Positions 25,047 through 33,557 of a DNA stretch of 64,000 bases are shown piece after piece. Position 1 is the stretch's first letter. The number at the start of each line of letters is the position of its first letter. The position numbers were made by a program, and so were the translations under genes. Below the pieces are notes generated by a model. It worked only from the letters and a program-made list of their open reading frames with translations, searched no databases and was not told the origin of the DNA. The stretch is from Halorientalis marina (lineage in GTDB: Archaea > Halobacteriota > Halobacteria > Halobacteriales > Haloarculaceae): the NCBI RefSeq assembly GCF_023028345.1, contig NZ_CP095487.1:1426001-1490000 (forward strand), written 5' to 3'.

Positions 25047-25379
25047 TCAGCCGTTCTCGTGGCCGCCGGAGCGCCCGACCGGTTCGGCCGAGCGCTCGGG
25101 CGAGGGTTCGGTGTATAGCGAGTACGTCAGGAACGCGAACCCGGCGGCAGTGAAGACGCTCTGGACGGTGACGCTCGTCCGGAGCGGGAAGCCGGCCAGT
25201 TGGTGGAGGCCCCCACCGAGGATTGCGCCGGCCGTGACGAGCCCGATTCCGACAGTGAGCGCGCGGAGCGCCCCCGAGTTCGTCCGCCGGTACGCGCGGT
25301 ACGAAAAGTACGTCAGGAGCGTCCCGAAAGTCAGCGTGGCGGCTTTCGCGACGACTAGGAGCAGTGCTCGTTCGGACAT
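25047..25379 (-). CDS. DUF7521-like membrane protein (paralogue 1)
   Basis: 110 residues with three predicted helices: LLLVVAKAATLTFGTLLTYF, LRALTVGIGLVTAGAILGGG and SVFTAAGFAFLTYSLY, then a hydrophilic tail. It shares its layout with the adjacent 94-residue protein: a YRAYRRT or YRAYSRT motif after helix 1, and a final YSLYT. They are therefore tandem paralogues of a haloarchaeal membrane family (DUF7521-like). Function unknown. The start at 25379 is chosen because the upstream extension is Arg-rich and atypical. Confidence 0.65.
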   Translation of the reverse strand: MSERALLLVVAKAATLTFGTLLTYFSYRAYRRTNSGALRALTVGIGLVTAGAILGGGLHQLAGFPLRTSVTVQSVFTAAGFAFLTYSLYTEPSPERSAEPVGRSGGHENG

Positions 25380-25483
25380 CGTTCCTCTCCTACTGGGACC
25401 GTCGCGGTCGACCATCAAATAAGGACGCGCGCGTTTCCACGGGATGGGAACAGCACCGGTCCGTGTACGGCCGCTGGGACCTG

Positions 25484-25768
25484 TCACCGCGTGTACAGCG
25501 AGTAGACGATGACCGCGAACCCGACGGCGGTCAGGCCGCTCTCGACGACGAGCGCGAGCTGCCGTCCCCCCCCGAGCCCGACGTCGATGACGCCGGCGAG
25601 GAGACTGCCCAGCGTCACGATGGCGAAGCCCAGTGCCAGCATTCCCAGCGGCCGTGCGCCGGTACGACTGTAGGCCCTGTAGGCGAAGAAGGTGATGAGA
25701 GCACCGAGCAGCAACACGACGGTCTTGAACACGATCGTCGTCGGGAAGTGGACGAGTGGGTAGATCAC
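25484..25768 (-). CDS. DUF7521-like membrane protein (paralogue 2)
   Basis: 94 residues with three hydrophobic helices and the family motifs FFAYRAYSRTGARPLG and VIVYSLYTR. It overlaps the upstream winged-helix regulator gene by four bases (start within the regulator's stop), implying translational coupling, and is followed by its paralogue about 100 bases later. The regulator-plus-membrane-protein unit is a recurring haloarchaeal arrangement and suggests that the regulator controls or senses through the membrane partner. Function unknown. Confidence 0.68.
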   Translation of the reverse strand: MIYPLVHFPTTIVFKTVVLLLGALITFFAYRAYSRTGARPLGMLALGFAIVTLGSLLAGVIDVGLGGGRQLALVVESGLTAVGFAVIVYSLYTR

Positions 25769-26142
25769 GTTTCTTTGCGCACCTCCGACCAGAGGTCCTG
25801 TAGCCGTTCGTCAGCGGTTCGAGAGACGCGGCTGATCCCGACCTCGAACTCCCGGTCCTCGGAGAGCCTGACGGCCACCTCCTCGAAGTCGACCTCGTAC
25901 TGGCTGGCGTGCTGGCCGTCGGGCCGTATCTGCATCCCCTCCCGCAGCAGCGACGCCTCGGTCAGCAGATCGAGCTTCCGGTACGTCGTCGAGAGTGGCA
26001 CGTCACAGGCCTCCGCGATTTCTTCTGCCGTCATCGGTTCCTCCAGATGCCGCATGATCGCCCGACACTTCGGGTCGTCGAGCGCGTCGAGGACCTGCTG
26101 TAAGTCGGGTTGCTCGTCGTCCGCGAACGGATCACGGACCAT
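25765..26142 (-). CDS. ArsR-like winged-helix transcriptional regulator
   Basis: 125 residues. Residues 13-80 form a winged helix (VLDALDDPKCRAIMRHLEEP, then AEEIAEACDVPLSTTYRKLD, then LLTEASLLREG), and the C-terminal part holds SQYEVDFEEVAVRLSEDREF. An upstream in-frame ATG at 26169 lies inside the TATA box, so the start at 26142 is preferred; it is about 25 bases downstream of that box and gives a leaderless mRNA. It is translationally coupled to the downstream membrane protein gene. Probable local repressor; effector unknown. Confidence 0.78.
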   Translation of the reverse strand: MVRDPFADDEQPDLQQVLDALDDPKCRAIMRHLEEPMTAEEIAEACDVPLSTTYRKLDLLTEASLLREGMQIRPDGQHASQYEVDFEEVAVRLSEDREFEVGISRVSRTADERLQDLWSEVRKET

Positions 26143-26166
26143 GTACCGAGAAGTCCCGGACGGAGG

Positions 26167-26173
26167 CATATAA
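26167..26173 (-). promoter_or_regulatory. TATA box of the winged-helix regulator operon
   Basis: The minus strand reads ttatatg here, with the regulator ATG at 26142 about 25 bases downstream. The more upstream ATG (26169) overlaps this box and so cannot be the start of a transcript driven by it. Confidence 0.6.
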
Positions 26174-26341
26174 CCGCTCCGACACGCGGACGGGGGTCCG
26201 GTCGCGCCCGCTCACCGCCGACAGCCGCGCGGTCCGCGTTCACGGTGGATCACATATCAGTACGAACGAACGAAACCGGCGGTACGGGCCGACAGGTTCC
26301 GGTTCCGGACCGATTCCCTTTTGAGACGGCCACACGAATGG

Positions 26342-27031
26342 ATGGACGTGCTTGCCGCCGAGTTGCACTCGCACTCCGAACTCTCCCACGACGGACGGGA
26401 CCCGATAGACCTCCTGCTCGGGCAGGCCCAGGCAGTGGGGCTCGACGCGCTGGCGGTCACCGACCACGACGAAATCGACGCCAGCCTCGCCGCCGTCGAG
26501 AAGGCCGCGGAGTACGACCTCATCGGTATCCCCGGCCTGGAGGTGTCCACCGCCGACGGCCACGTCCTCGCCCTCGGTGTCCGCGAACGGGTCCCCGCCG
26601 GTCTTTCCTTTTCCGACACCCTCGATCACATCCGCGGCCTCGGCGGCATCGCTGTCGTCCCCCACCCGTTCCAGGAGTCCCGAAGCGGCGTTCTGGAGAA
26701 CATCTCGCAGGCGGAACTGACCGAGGCCGACGCCATCGAGGTGTACAACTCTCGGCTGTTGACCGGGCGCTCGAACCGCCAGGCCAAACGGTTCGCTCAG
26801 CGCAACGGGTTGCCCATGACCGCCGGGAGCGACGCCCACATCAGCGAGATGGTCGGCCAGGCCGTCACGCGTATCGACGCGGCCGAACCGACCGTCCAGG
26901 CCATCCTCGACGCCATCCGCGGGGGGCACACCACTGTCGAGGGCAAACGGACCCCCTGGCGGATCAGTTTCCGACAGGCCGCCGGCGGCGTCAGACGCCG
27001 CATCGAGTCCCGCGTCGGCGGGATGTTCTGA
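26342..27031 (+). CDS. PHP-domain metal-dependent phosphoesterase
   Basis: 229-residue PHP domain, related to TrpH/YciV phosphatases and the PHP domain of DNA polymerase III. Metal-binding motifs are AELHSHSELSHDG, VTDHDEID, GLEVSTADGHVLALG, VVPHPFQ and GSDAHISEM. It probably hydrolyses a small phosphate ester or a 3'-5' nucleotide. The start at 26342 puts the first metal motif at the N terminus; a T-rich cccttttg near 26316-26323 lies about 20-26 bases upstream. Its stop codon overlaps the ATG of the asparagine-synthase-like gene by one base, so the two form an operon and probably one pathway. Confidence 0.82.
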   Translation: MDVLAAELHSHSELSHDGRDPIDLLLGQAQAVGLDALAVTDHDEIDASLAAVEKAAEYDLIGIPGLEVSTADGHVLALGVRERVPAGLSFSDTLDHIRGLGGIAVVPHPFQESRSGVLENISQAELTEADAIEVYNSRLLTGRSNRQAKRFAQRNGLPMTAGSDAHISEMVGQAVTRIDAAEPTVQAILDAIRGGHTTVEGKRTPWRISFRQAAGGVRRRIESRVGGMF

Positions 27032-28116
27032 TGCAGGGGGCCGACCCCGAGACCGTCCGCCGGGCGCTCGCCGACCGCGACCCGCTCCCCGGCACGCGCG
27101 GCTTCGCCGGCCCGCTCGACGACCGTCTCGTCCGGGACGTACTCGGCCGCTACCCCTGTTTCTCCGACGCCGCTCCCGCCGACGGCTCCCTCGGCTGGGC
27201 CGCCGACCCGACCGAACTGACCGACCCGACGCGGCTCCCGGCCGGACACGTCCGGACGGCTGACGGCGACGAGCGGGTCTGGTCCCTGCCCGACCCGGCG
27301 CCAGTCACCGACCGCCGAACGGCCATCGAGGGAGTACGTGACGCAATCGAGACGAGCGTCGGCGGTGTCGAGACTGACGGGCTCGCCGTCGCCTTCTCCG
27401 GCGGCGTCGACTCCGCGCTCCTGGCCGCCAGGCTCGACGCGCCGCTGTACGCCGCGGGCTTTCCCGACAGTCACGACGTCGAGGCTGCCCGGTCGGCCGC
27501 CGAGTGGCTCGACCGCGACCTCACGGTCGTCGAACTCGACCACGACGCCCTCGAAGCCGCCGTCCCAGCGGTGGCCCGCGCCACGGGCCGGACCAACGCG
27601 ATGGACGTGAGCATCGCGCTCCCGCTCTCTCTCGTCGCCGAGCGGGTCGCCGCCGACGGCTACGACCGTCTCGCCGTGGGGCAGGGGGCCGACGAACTGT
27701 TCGGCGGCTACGCCAAGGTGGCGAAGGCGCCCGACGACCCCCGCCTCGACGCCGACACGGTTCGGGGGGCGCGCCGCGAGACCGTCGCGACGCTTCCCGA
27801 CCAACTCGAACGGGACGTCCTCGCGCTCCGGGCCGCCGGCGTCGAACCCGTCGCCCCACTCCTGCACGACGACGTGGTGCGGGCCGCCCTCGCGCTCCCG
27901 GGGGCGCTACTCGTCACCGACCGCGGCGAGCGCAAGTGGGCGCTCAGGCTGGCCGCCCGCGCGTGGCTCCCCGACCGGGTGGTCTTCCGCGAGAAGAAGG
28001 CCGTCCAGTACGGGAGTCTCGTCGCCCGGGAACTCGACAGGCTCGCCCGACAGGCGGGGTTCAAGCGCCGGCAGGACGACCACGTCTCGAAGTACGTGGC
28101 GTCGCGCTGTGAGTGA
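27031..28116 (+). CDS. Asparagine synthase-like ATP-pyrophosphatase
   Basis: 361 residues. The PP-loop AVAFSGGVDSALLAARLD (about 117-134) and later GQGADELFGGYAKV and EKKAVQYGSLVAREL define the asparagine-synthase C-terminal domain, which adenylates a carboxylate. The N-terminal 100 residues keep only a remnant of the class II glutaminase fold (GTRGFAGPLDDRLVRDVLG) and lack the catalytic N-terminal Cys, so glutamine-dependent ammonia release is unlikely. It may use free ammonia or another amine; asparagine need not be the product. Translationally linked to the PHP phosphoesterase gene. Confidence 0.78.
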   Translation: MQGADPETVRRALADRDPLPGTRGFAGPLDDRLVRDVLGRYPCFSDAAPADGSLGWAADPTELTDPTRLPAGHVRTADGDERVWSLPDPAPVTDRRTAIEGVRDAIETSVGGVETDGLAVAFSGGVDSALLAARLDAPLYAAGFPDSHDVEAARSAAEWLDRDLTVVELDHDALEAAVPAVARATGRTNAMDVSIALPLSLVAERVAADGYDRLAVGQGADELFGGYAKVAKAPDDPRLDADTVRGARRETVATLPDQLERDVLALRAAGVEPVAPLLHDDVVRAALALPGALLVTDRGERKWALRLAARAWLPDRVVFREKKAVQYGSLVARELDRLARQAGFKRRQDDHVSKYVASRCE

Positions 28117-28167
28117 GTTCGGCCATGCAGAAGCCACATTGAAGCCCGAGTAGTCCCTGCAACGGCT

Positions 28168-28746
28168 ATGGATCGGCGTCAATTCCTCCGCCGTGTCGCC
28201 CCGCTCGGGTGCCTCGGGCTCGCCGGATGTGCTGGGGACGGTTCCGACGCGACCACTGGAACGGAAACGACTGCCCCGGCAACGCGGTCGGCGACCGAAC
28301 CGACACCGACCGAGTCAGCGACAGCCGAACCAACACCGACCGCGTCGCCGACACGGACCGAGACGCGCACGGAATCGCCGACGCCGACGGCGACGACGAC
28401 GCCCACCGCCACCCGAACGCCGACACCGACGTCGACACCCACGGCGACGCCGACTCCTGCTCCGTCGGCGGTCACGGTCGCCGTCGGCCCGGACGACCGA
28501 CTCCGGTTCAGCCCGGAGACCTTCGAGCTCGCAATCGGCGGGACCGTCACCTGGGAGTGGCAGTCGAACAGCCACAATATCGGCGTCAGCAGCCAACCAG
28601 ACGGCGCCTCGTGGGATGCCCACGATGGAGCCCTCTACGACGAAGGGCACACCTACAGCCACACGTTCGATGTCGCCGGCGAGTACGAGTACTACTGCAG
28701 CCCACACAGCGGGGCCGGGATGGTCGGCTCGTTCACCGTGCGCTGA
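28168..28746 (+). CDS. Halocyanin-type blue copper lipoprotein
   Basis: 192 residues. A Tat signal with lipobox (MDRRQFLRRVAPLG and LAGC, Cys21) predicts export and lipid anchoring on the outer face. It is followed by a Pro/Thr repeat linker (about 30-100) and a plastocyanin-like domain (102-192). Copper ligands are His136 (SNSHNI), Cys177 and His180 (YYCSPH), and Met185 (GAGMVG). It should shuttle electrons in the haloarchaeal respiratory chain. Transcribed alone, with the TFB gene convergent at its 3' end. Confidence 0.88.
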   Translation: MDRRQFLRRVAPLGCLGLAGCAGDGSDATTGTETTAPATRSATEPTPTESATAEPTPTASPTRTETRTESPTPTATTTPTATRTPTPTSTPTATPTPAPSAVTVAVGPDDRLRFSPETFELAIGGTVTWEWQSNSHNIGVSSQPDGASWDAHDGALYDEGHTYSHTFDVAGEYEYYCSPHSGAGMVGSFTVR

Positions 28747-28791
28747 CGGGAACTCGCGACGGAACGGAGACGACGGGAGAACCGAAACCGA

Positions 28792-29772
28792 CTAGAGGAC
28801 CTGTCCTTCCGCTTCGAGCAGTTCGTGGTAGCGGTTGCGGATGGTGACCTCGCTGATGTTGGCGACCTCGCTGACCTCGGACTGGGTGACCTTCTCGTTT
28901 GCGAGCAGGGACGCGGCGTAGACGGCGGCGGCCGCGAGCCCGACCGGCGACTTGCCGCTGTGGACGCCCTTCTCCTTGGCCGTCGAGAGGAGTTCGCGGG
29001 CGCGACGCTCGACCTCGTCGGAGAGTTCGAGGTCCGACGCGAACCGTGGGACGTAGCTCTCGGGGTCGGCAGGCTGGATTTCGAGGTTCAGCTCGCGGAC
29101 GACGTAGCGGTAGGTCCGGGCGATCTCGTCCTTGTCGACGCGGGAGACGGCGTCGATTTCGTCGAGGCTACGCGGCGTGCCGGCCTGTCGCGCGGCGGCG
29201 TACAGCGACGCCGTCGCGACGCCCTCGATGGAGCGGCCGGGCAGGAGGTCCTCGTCGAGGGCCCGGCGGTAGATGACCGAGGCCGTCTCGCGGACGTTCT
29301 CGGGGAGGCCGAGCGCGGAGGCCATGCGGTCGATCTCGCCCAGCGCCTGCTTGAGGTTGCGCTCCTTGGAGTCGCGGGTGCGGAACCGCTCGTTCCAGGT
29401 CCGCAGGCGCTGCATCTTCTCGCGCTGGCGCGAGGACAGGGAGTTGCCGTAAGCGTCCTTGTCCTGCCAGCCGATGTTGGTCGACAGCCCCTTGTCGTGC
29501 ATCATGTTCGTCGTCGGTGCGCCGACGCGGGACTTCTCGTCTTTCTCGCTGGCGTCGAACGCGCGCCACTCCGGCCCGGGGTCGATCTCGTCCTCGGAGA
29601 CGACCAGGCCACACTCCTCACAGACCGTCTCGCCCCGTTCCGAATCCGTCGCCAGTGAACCGCCGCATTCCGGACAGACGAGCTGCTCGTCTTCTTCCGC
29701 TTCGTCCTCGCTTGGTTCCTCTCGCTCGTGGGCGCGTTCGCCCGAATACTCTCTGATGGTGGTGTCGGTCAT
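28792..29772 (-). CDS. tfb: Transcription initiation factor IIB (TFB)
   Basis: 326-residue archaeal TFIIB. The N-terminal Zn ribbon has Cys33, Cys36, Cys51 and Cys54 (VCPECGG and CEECGLVV). A B-finger/linker follows (WRAFDASEKDEKSRVGAP), then two cyclin-fold repeats (about 125-215 and 225-320) ending in VSEVANISEVTIRNRYHELL, the HTH contacting the BRE. It recruits RNA polymerase to TATA/TBP. The short acidic N-terminal extension is typical of haloarchaea, which have several TFB genes; which paralogue this is cannot be told from here. The start at 29772 is preferred over a longer Arg-rich frame. Confidence 0.93.
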   Translation of the reverse strand: MTDTTIREYSGERAHEREEPSEDEAEEDEQLVCPECGGSLATDSERGETVCEECGLVVSEDEIDPGPEWRAFDASEKDEKSRVGAPTTNMMHDKGLSTNIGWQDKDAYGNSLSSRQREKMQRLRTWNERFRTRDSKERNLKQALGEIDRMASALGLPENVRETASVIYRRALDEDLLPGRSIEGVATASLYAAARQAGTPRSLDEIDAVSRVDKDEIARTYRYVVRELNLEIQPADPESYVPRFASDLELSDEVERRARELLSTAKEKGVHSGKSPVGLAAAAVYAASLLANEKVTQSEVSEVANISEVTIRNRYHELLEAEGQVL

Positions 29773-30011
29773 TGGTTGAATCGGCGGGCAGCGTGCCCGG
29801 AGAACTGTCTGATACGATATTATGTTGTGGCCTCGCCGACTTAAAACTTTCGGACGTATGAACTCCTCTAGACGCGGAAATCGGCGTTTCAGCGCTGCTC
29901 GCGCGCGCTCACGCACGCGTGCGGACCTCGCCGCTGATCCGGCGAGGCACGCGACGACGTCGGACTGTGGCAATCGAAACCCTTACCGCTGGGCCGGGCC
30001 TCGCCGCGGAC
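29773..30011. other. Divergent intergenic region between tfb and gatC
   Basis: A TATA-like tttaag (minus strand, near 29844-29853) should serve tfb with a leader of some 45 bases. A GC-rich stretch around 29898-29955 has several short palindromes of CG dinucleotides but no convincing gene. The gatC promoter is not obvious. Confidence 0.4.
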
Positions 30012-30287
30012 ATGAGCGAGCCCGCCGCTGATCCCGAGGAAGTCCGCCACGTGGCCTCGCTGGCCCGCGTCGACCTCGACGACGAGGAGGCCGACCGCTT
30101 CGCCGAGCAGTTCGCCGATATCCTCGCGTACTTCGAGACGCTCGACGAGGTGCCGGAAGTCGAGAGCGAACCGGACCTCACCAACGTCATGCGAGCCGAC
30201 GAGGTCCGCGAGTCGCTGAGCCAGGCCGAGGCGCTGGAAAACGCCGACAGCGAGGACGGCTTCTTCAAGGGTCCGAAAGTCTCGTAA
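30012..30287 (+). CDS. gatC: Asp/Glu-tRNA(Asn/Gln) amidotransferase subunit C
   Basis: 91-residue GatC. The family pattern is visible in VRHVASLARVDLDDEEADRF, the DILAYFETLDEV helix and the DVxR-like VMRADEVRESLS. It stabilises GatA at the GatAB interface in the amidotransferase that converts Asp-tRNA(Asn) (and in some organisms Glu-tRNA(Gln)) to the amide form. It is followed three bases later by gatA, so the two are co-transcribed. A longer upstream frame is rejected because the family begins near this Met. Confidence 0.9.
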   Translation: MSEPAADPEEVRHVASLARVDLDDEEADRFAEQFADILAYFETLDEVPEVESEPDLTNVMRADEVRESLSQAEALENADSEDGFFKGPKVS

Positions 30288-30290
30288 ACG

Positions 30291-31580
30291 ATGGGATACA
30301 ACGCATACATCACCGAAACGGAAATCGAGGGGGGGACCGAGGGGCCACTGGCCGGGACAGCCGTGGCGGTCAAGGACAACATCTCGACCGAGGGCGTCCG
30401 GACGACCTGTGGCTCCGCCATGCTTTCCGACTACGTCCCGCCGTACGACGCGACGGTCGTCGAGCGCCTGACCGACGCGGGCGCGGCCATCTCCGGCAAG
30501 ACCAACATGGACGAGTTCGGGATGGGGACCACCACCGAGACCTCGGCGTTCGGCCCCGTGGAGAACCCCGCCGCCGAGGGGCACGTCCCCGGTGGGTCCT
30601 CCGGTGGCTCGGCCGCCGCCGTCGCCGCCGGTGACGTGGACTACGCGCTCGGCACCGACACTGGTGGCTCGGTCCGGTGTCCCGCCGCGTTCTGTGGCGT
30701 CGTCGGCATCAAACCCACCTACGGGCTCGTCTCCCGGTACGGGCTCATCGCCTACGCCAACTCGCTGGAACAGGTCGGTCCTATCGCTCCCTCCGTGGCG
30801 GACGCCGCCGAACTGTTGGAGGTCATCGCCGGTCCGGACGAGCGCGACGCGACCACCCGTGACGGCCGCGAGGCGACCGGGGACGACGACTTCTACGACT
30901 TCACGAGCGCAGCCGACGCCGACGTCGAGGGGATGGAGATCGGCGTCCCTACCGAACTCGTCGAGGGTGCCGACGAGGGCGTCGTCGAGACGTTCTGGGC
31001 GGCGCTCGACGACCTCGAAGCGAAGGGTGCCAGCTACCACGAGGTCGACCTCCCCTCAGTCGAACACGCCGTCGAGGCCTACTACGTCATCGCGATGTCG
31101 GAGGCCTCCTCCAACCTCGCCCGCTTCGACGGCGTCCGCTACGGCCCGGACGGGGACTACGAGGGCAACTGGAACGAGGAGTTCGCGGCGGTCCGCGAGG
31201 AGGGCTTCGGCGAGGAGGTCAAGCGCCGCGTCCTGCTGGGCACCTACGCGCTCTCCGCGGGCTATCACGACAAGTACTACAAGAAGGCCCAGGACGCCCG
31301 GGCGTGGGTCAAACAGGACTTCGACGAGGCGCTTTCCGACGCCGACGTGCTCGCCTCGCCGACGATGCCCGTCCCGCCGATGGAGATGGGCGAGAGCCTC
31401 GACGATCCGCTCACGATGTACCTGGCCGACGCCAACACGACGCCGGTCAACCTCGCGAATCTCCCCGCCATCTCCGTGCCCGCCGGTGAGACCGACGACG
31501 GGCTCCCCGTCGGCCTCCAGCTCGTCGGCCCCGCCTTCGGCGAGCACGCGATCATCCGTGCGGGCAGCGCACTGGCCTGA
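30291..31580 (+). CDS. gatA: Asp/Glu-tRNA(Asn/Gln) amidotransferase subunit A
   Basis: 429-residue amidase-signature protein that releases ammonia from glutamine for transamidation of mischarged tRNA. The Ser-cisSer-Lys triad is Lys28 (VAVKDNI), Ser103 (PGGSSGGSAA) and Ser127 (GTDTGGSVRC). Length is normal for haloarchaeal GatA, shorter than bacterial forms. Directly behind gatC; gatB is not in the window. Because archaea use GatDE for Gln, this GatCAB probably makes Asn-tRNA(Asn). Confidence 0.93.
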   Translation: MGYNAYITETEIEGGTEGPLAGTAVAVKDNISTEGVRTTCGSAMLSDYVPPYDATVVERLTDAGAAISGKTNMDEFGMGTTTETSAFGPVENPAAEGHVPGGSSGGSAAAVAAGDVDYALGTDTGGSVRCPAAFCGVVGIKPTYGLVSRYGLIAYANSLEQVGPIAPSVADAAELLEVIAGPDERDATTRDGREATGDDDFYDFTSAADADVEGMEIGVPTELVEGADEGVVETFWAALDDLEAKGASYHEVDLPSVEHAVEAYYVIAMSEASSNLARFDGVRYGPDGDYEGNWNEEFAAVREEGFGEEVKRRVLLGTYALSAGYHDKYYKKAQDARAWVKQDFDEALSDADVLASPTMPVPPMEMGESLDDPLTMYLADANTTPVNLANLPAISVPAGETDDGLPVGLQLVGPAFGEHAIIRAGSALA

Positions 31581-31620
31581 GGGAGGTCTCCCGTTTGTGG
31601 TGCTCATCTCGGATCGGCTG

Positions 31621-31926
31621 TCAGTCAACCGTCCGGATGTCGTGATCGATTCGCCGGAGCGTGATCGTCCCGCGTTGTTCCGCAGTGATTCGGTACCCGT
31701 GGAAGGTAAACGTGACTGCGACCTGTGCCTCCGACACGGGCGGTTCGCTGAACAGATCGTCGACGATGTTGCCGATACGTCTGTAAATCGACGGCAGGTC
31801 GGTGATTTCGACGCCCTCGGCCTCTGCCACTGTCTCTAACACCTGGTAGTTGACCTCCGATTCGACGGGATCGACCCGGCGCTGAACGACGGCGTCCTCG
31901 GAGTTACCGCCGGTATCATTCGCCAT
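31621..31926 (-). CDS. Standalone HalOD1 domain protein
   Basis: 101 residues matching halobacterial output domain 1: VNYQVLETVAEAEGVEITDL, then LPSIYRRIGNIVDDLF, and the strands VAVTFTFHGYRITAEQRGTI. HalOD1 usually occurs alone or fused to receiver domains and is thought to act as an output or interaction module in haloarchaeal signalling; its biochemical role is unknown. No partner response regulator is adjacent. Convergent with gatA and divergent from the photolyase gene. Confidence 0.8.
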   Translation of the reverse strand: MANDTGGNSEDAVVQRRVDPVESEVNYQVLETVAEAEGVEITDLPSIYRRIGNIVDDLFSEPPVSEAQVAVTFTFHGYRITAEQRGTITLRRIDHDIRTVD

Positions 31927-32030
31927 ACTGTTCCCTCATTAGCTGTGCGGAAAGGGCTGCTTGCCAGTTGGCCCATCCTACGGTGCGGTAGCCGAGCCTG
32001 GTATGTATCCCGGGCCCCTCATACGGGCGT

Positions 32031-33557
32031 ATGCGCCGCGTCCTCGTCTGGCACCGCGCCGATCTCCGGACGGCCGACAACGCCGCCCTCGCGGCCGCCG
32101 CCGCGGACGACGCGGTCCATCCAGTCCCCGCGTTCGTCTTCGACCCGCGCTACTACGGCCCCGATTCGCTCGCCTGCGACGCCCGCCGGCAGTTCGTCCA
32201 CGAGTCCGTTCGCGACCTGCGGCGGCAGTATCGGGACCGCGGGGGCGACCTCGCGCTCCTCCACGGCGACCCCCGCGAGCGACTCCGAACCCTGCTCGAC
32301 GAGGGGGCTGTCGACGGAATCCACGTCAACCGCGACGTGACCGCGCGGCGCGGTCGCGAACGCGACCAGCGACTCGGCGAGTGGGACGCCGTCCGGTTCT
32401 TCGCCGACGACGGCATCGTCCGTCCCGACGAGCGCGCCCCGGACGGGACCGTCCGCGTCGACACCCGGGACGACTGGCAGGATCAGTGTGAGGCGTACTT
32501 CGAGGCCGACCCGCACCCGCGGCCCGACGACCTCCCGTCGAATCCTCTCGACAGCGACGTGACCGTCGAGGCCGTCGCGGACCGGTACGACGTGGACCCG
32601 GCGAAACGGGCCGTCCCCGAGGGCGGGACGGTGGCGGCCAACGAGCGCCTATCGTGGTTCCGGGAGAACGTCGCCGACTACCCCGCGGTCGTCTCGCCGC
32701 CGGCGGCCGCCGAGGACGGCACCTCGCGGCTCTCCCCGTATCTCGCCGCCGGCTGTCTCTCGGTACGGCAGGTCTACCGGGCGGTCCAGGACGGGCCGGA
32801 CTGCCGGGGGAAGTCGATGGTCGAGTCGCGGCTCTTCTGGAACCGCCACTACGCCCAGAAGCTCGCGGACTGGCCGGGCTGGACCGAACGCAGCGTCAAC
32901 CCCGTCTTCCGGGGCTTCCGACGCGAGGAACACGACCCGGAGCTGGTCGCGGCCTGGCGGGAGGGGCGAACGGGCTTCCCGATGGTCGACGCCGCGATGC
33001 GGGCGCTCGTCGAGACCGGCTTCCTGAACTTCCGGATGCGCGCGATGGTCGCCTCCTTCTTCACCTACGTCCTCCGGGAGTGGTGGAAGCGGGGCGCGGA
33101 CTTCATGTACCACCACCTGATCGACGCCGACCCGGCGATCAACTACACGCAGTGGCAGTCACAGGCCGGTCTCGTCGGCGTCCATCCGATCCGTGTCTAC
33201 GACCCCGCGAAGCAGGTCCGGGAGTACGATCCCGACGGCGCGTTCGTCCGCGAGTACGTCCCCGAACTCGCGCCGCTCCCCGACGAACACCTGCCGCGGC
33301 CCGCGAAGGCCCCGCTCGCGGTGCAGGCGGAGTGTGGCGTCGAGGTCGGCGAGGACTACCCCTACCCGGTCGTCGACTTCGAGGCCCGCGCCGACCGCGC
33401 CCGCGAGGAGATGGCACGACTCCACGACCGGGCGACGGAGGCTATCGACGAAGTCCCGCGCATCCGGCGGCGCGCGTCGCTCTCGCGTCGCGGCCGTGGA
33501 AGCGACGAACGCGACCGGGAAACCGGCGGCGGACAGACGCGGCTGGACGAGTTCTAG
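32031..33557 (+). CDS. phr: Cryptochrome/DNA photolyase family protein
   Basis: 508-residue flavoprotein. The N-terminal photolyase alpha/beta domain begins MRRVLVWHRADLRTADNAAL. The FAD-binding domain includes SRLSPYLAAGCLSVRQVYR, WNRHYAQKLADWPGWTERS, MVDAAMRALVETGFLNFRMR, DADPAINYTQWQSQAGLVG and VYDPAKQVREYDPDGAFVR. It repairs UV-induced pyrimidine dimers using light, or acts as a cryptochrome; the subtype (class I-like or related cryptochrome) is not settled. The extreme C terminus reads QTRLDEF, a PCNA-interacting-peptide-like sequence. Convergent four-base overlap with the next gene. Confidence 0.87.
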   Translation: MRRVLVWHRADLRTADNAALAAAAADDAVHPVPAFVFDPRYYGPDSLACDARRQFVHESVRDLRRQYRDRGGDLALLHGDPRERLRTLLDEGAVDGIHVNRDVTARRGRERDQRLGEWDAVRFFADDGIVRPDERAPDGTVRVDTRDDWQDQCEAYFEADPHPRPDDLPSNPLDSDVTVEAVADRYDVDPAKRAVPEGGTVAANERLSWFRENVADYPAVVSPPAAAEDGTSRLSPYLAAGCLSVRQVYRAVQDGPDCRGKSMVESRLFWNRHYAQKLADWPGWTERSVNPVFRGFRREEHDPELVAAWREGRTGFPMVDAAMRALVETGFLNFRMRAMVASFFTYVLREWWKRGADFMYHHLIDADPAINYTQWQSQAGLVGVHPIRVYDPAKQVREYDPDGAFVREYVPELAPLPDEHLPRPAKAPLAVQAECGVEVGEDYPYPVVDFEARADRAREEMARLHDRATEAIDEVPRIRRRASLSRRGRGSDERDRETGGGQTRLDEF

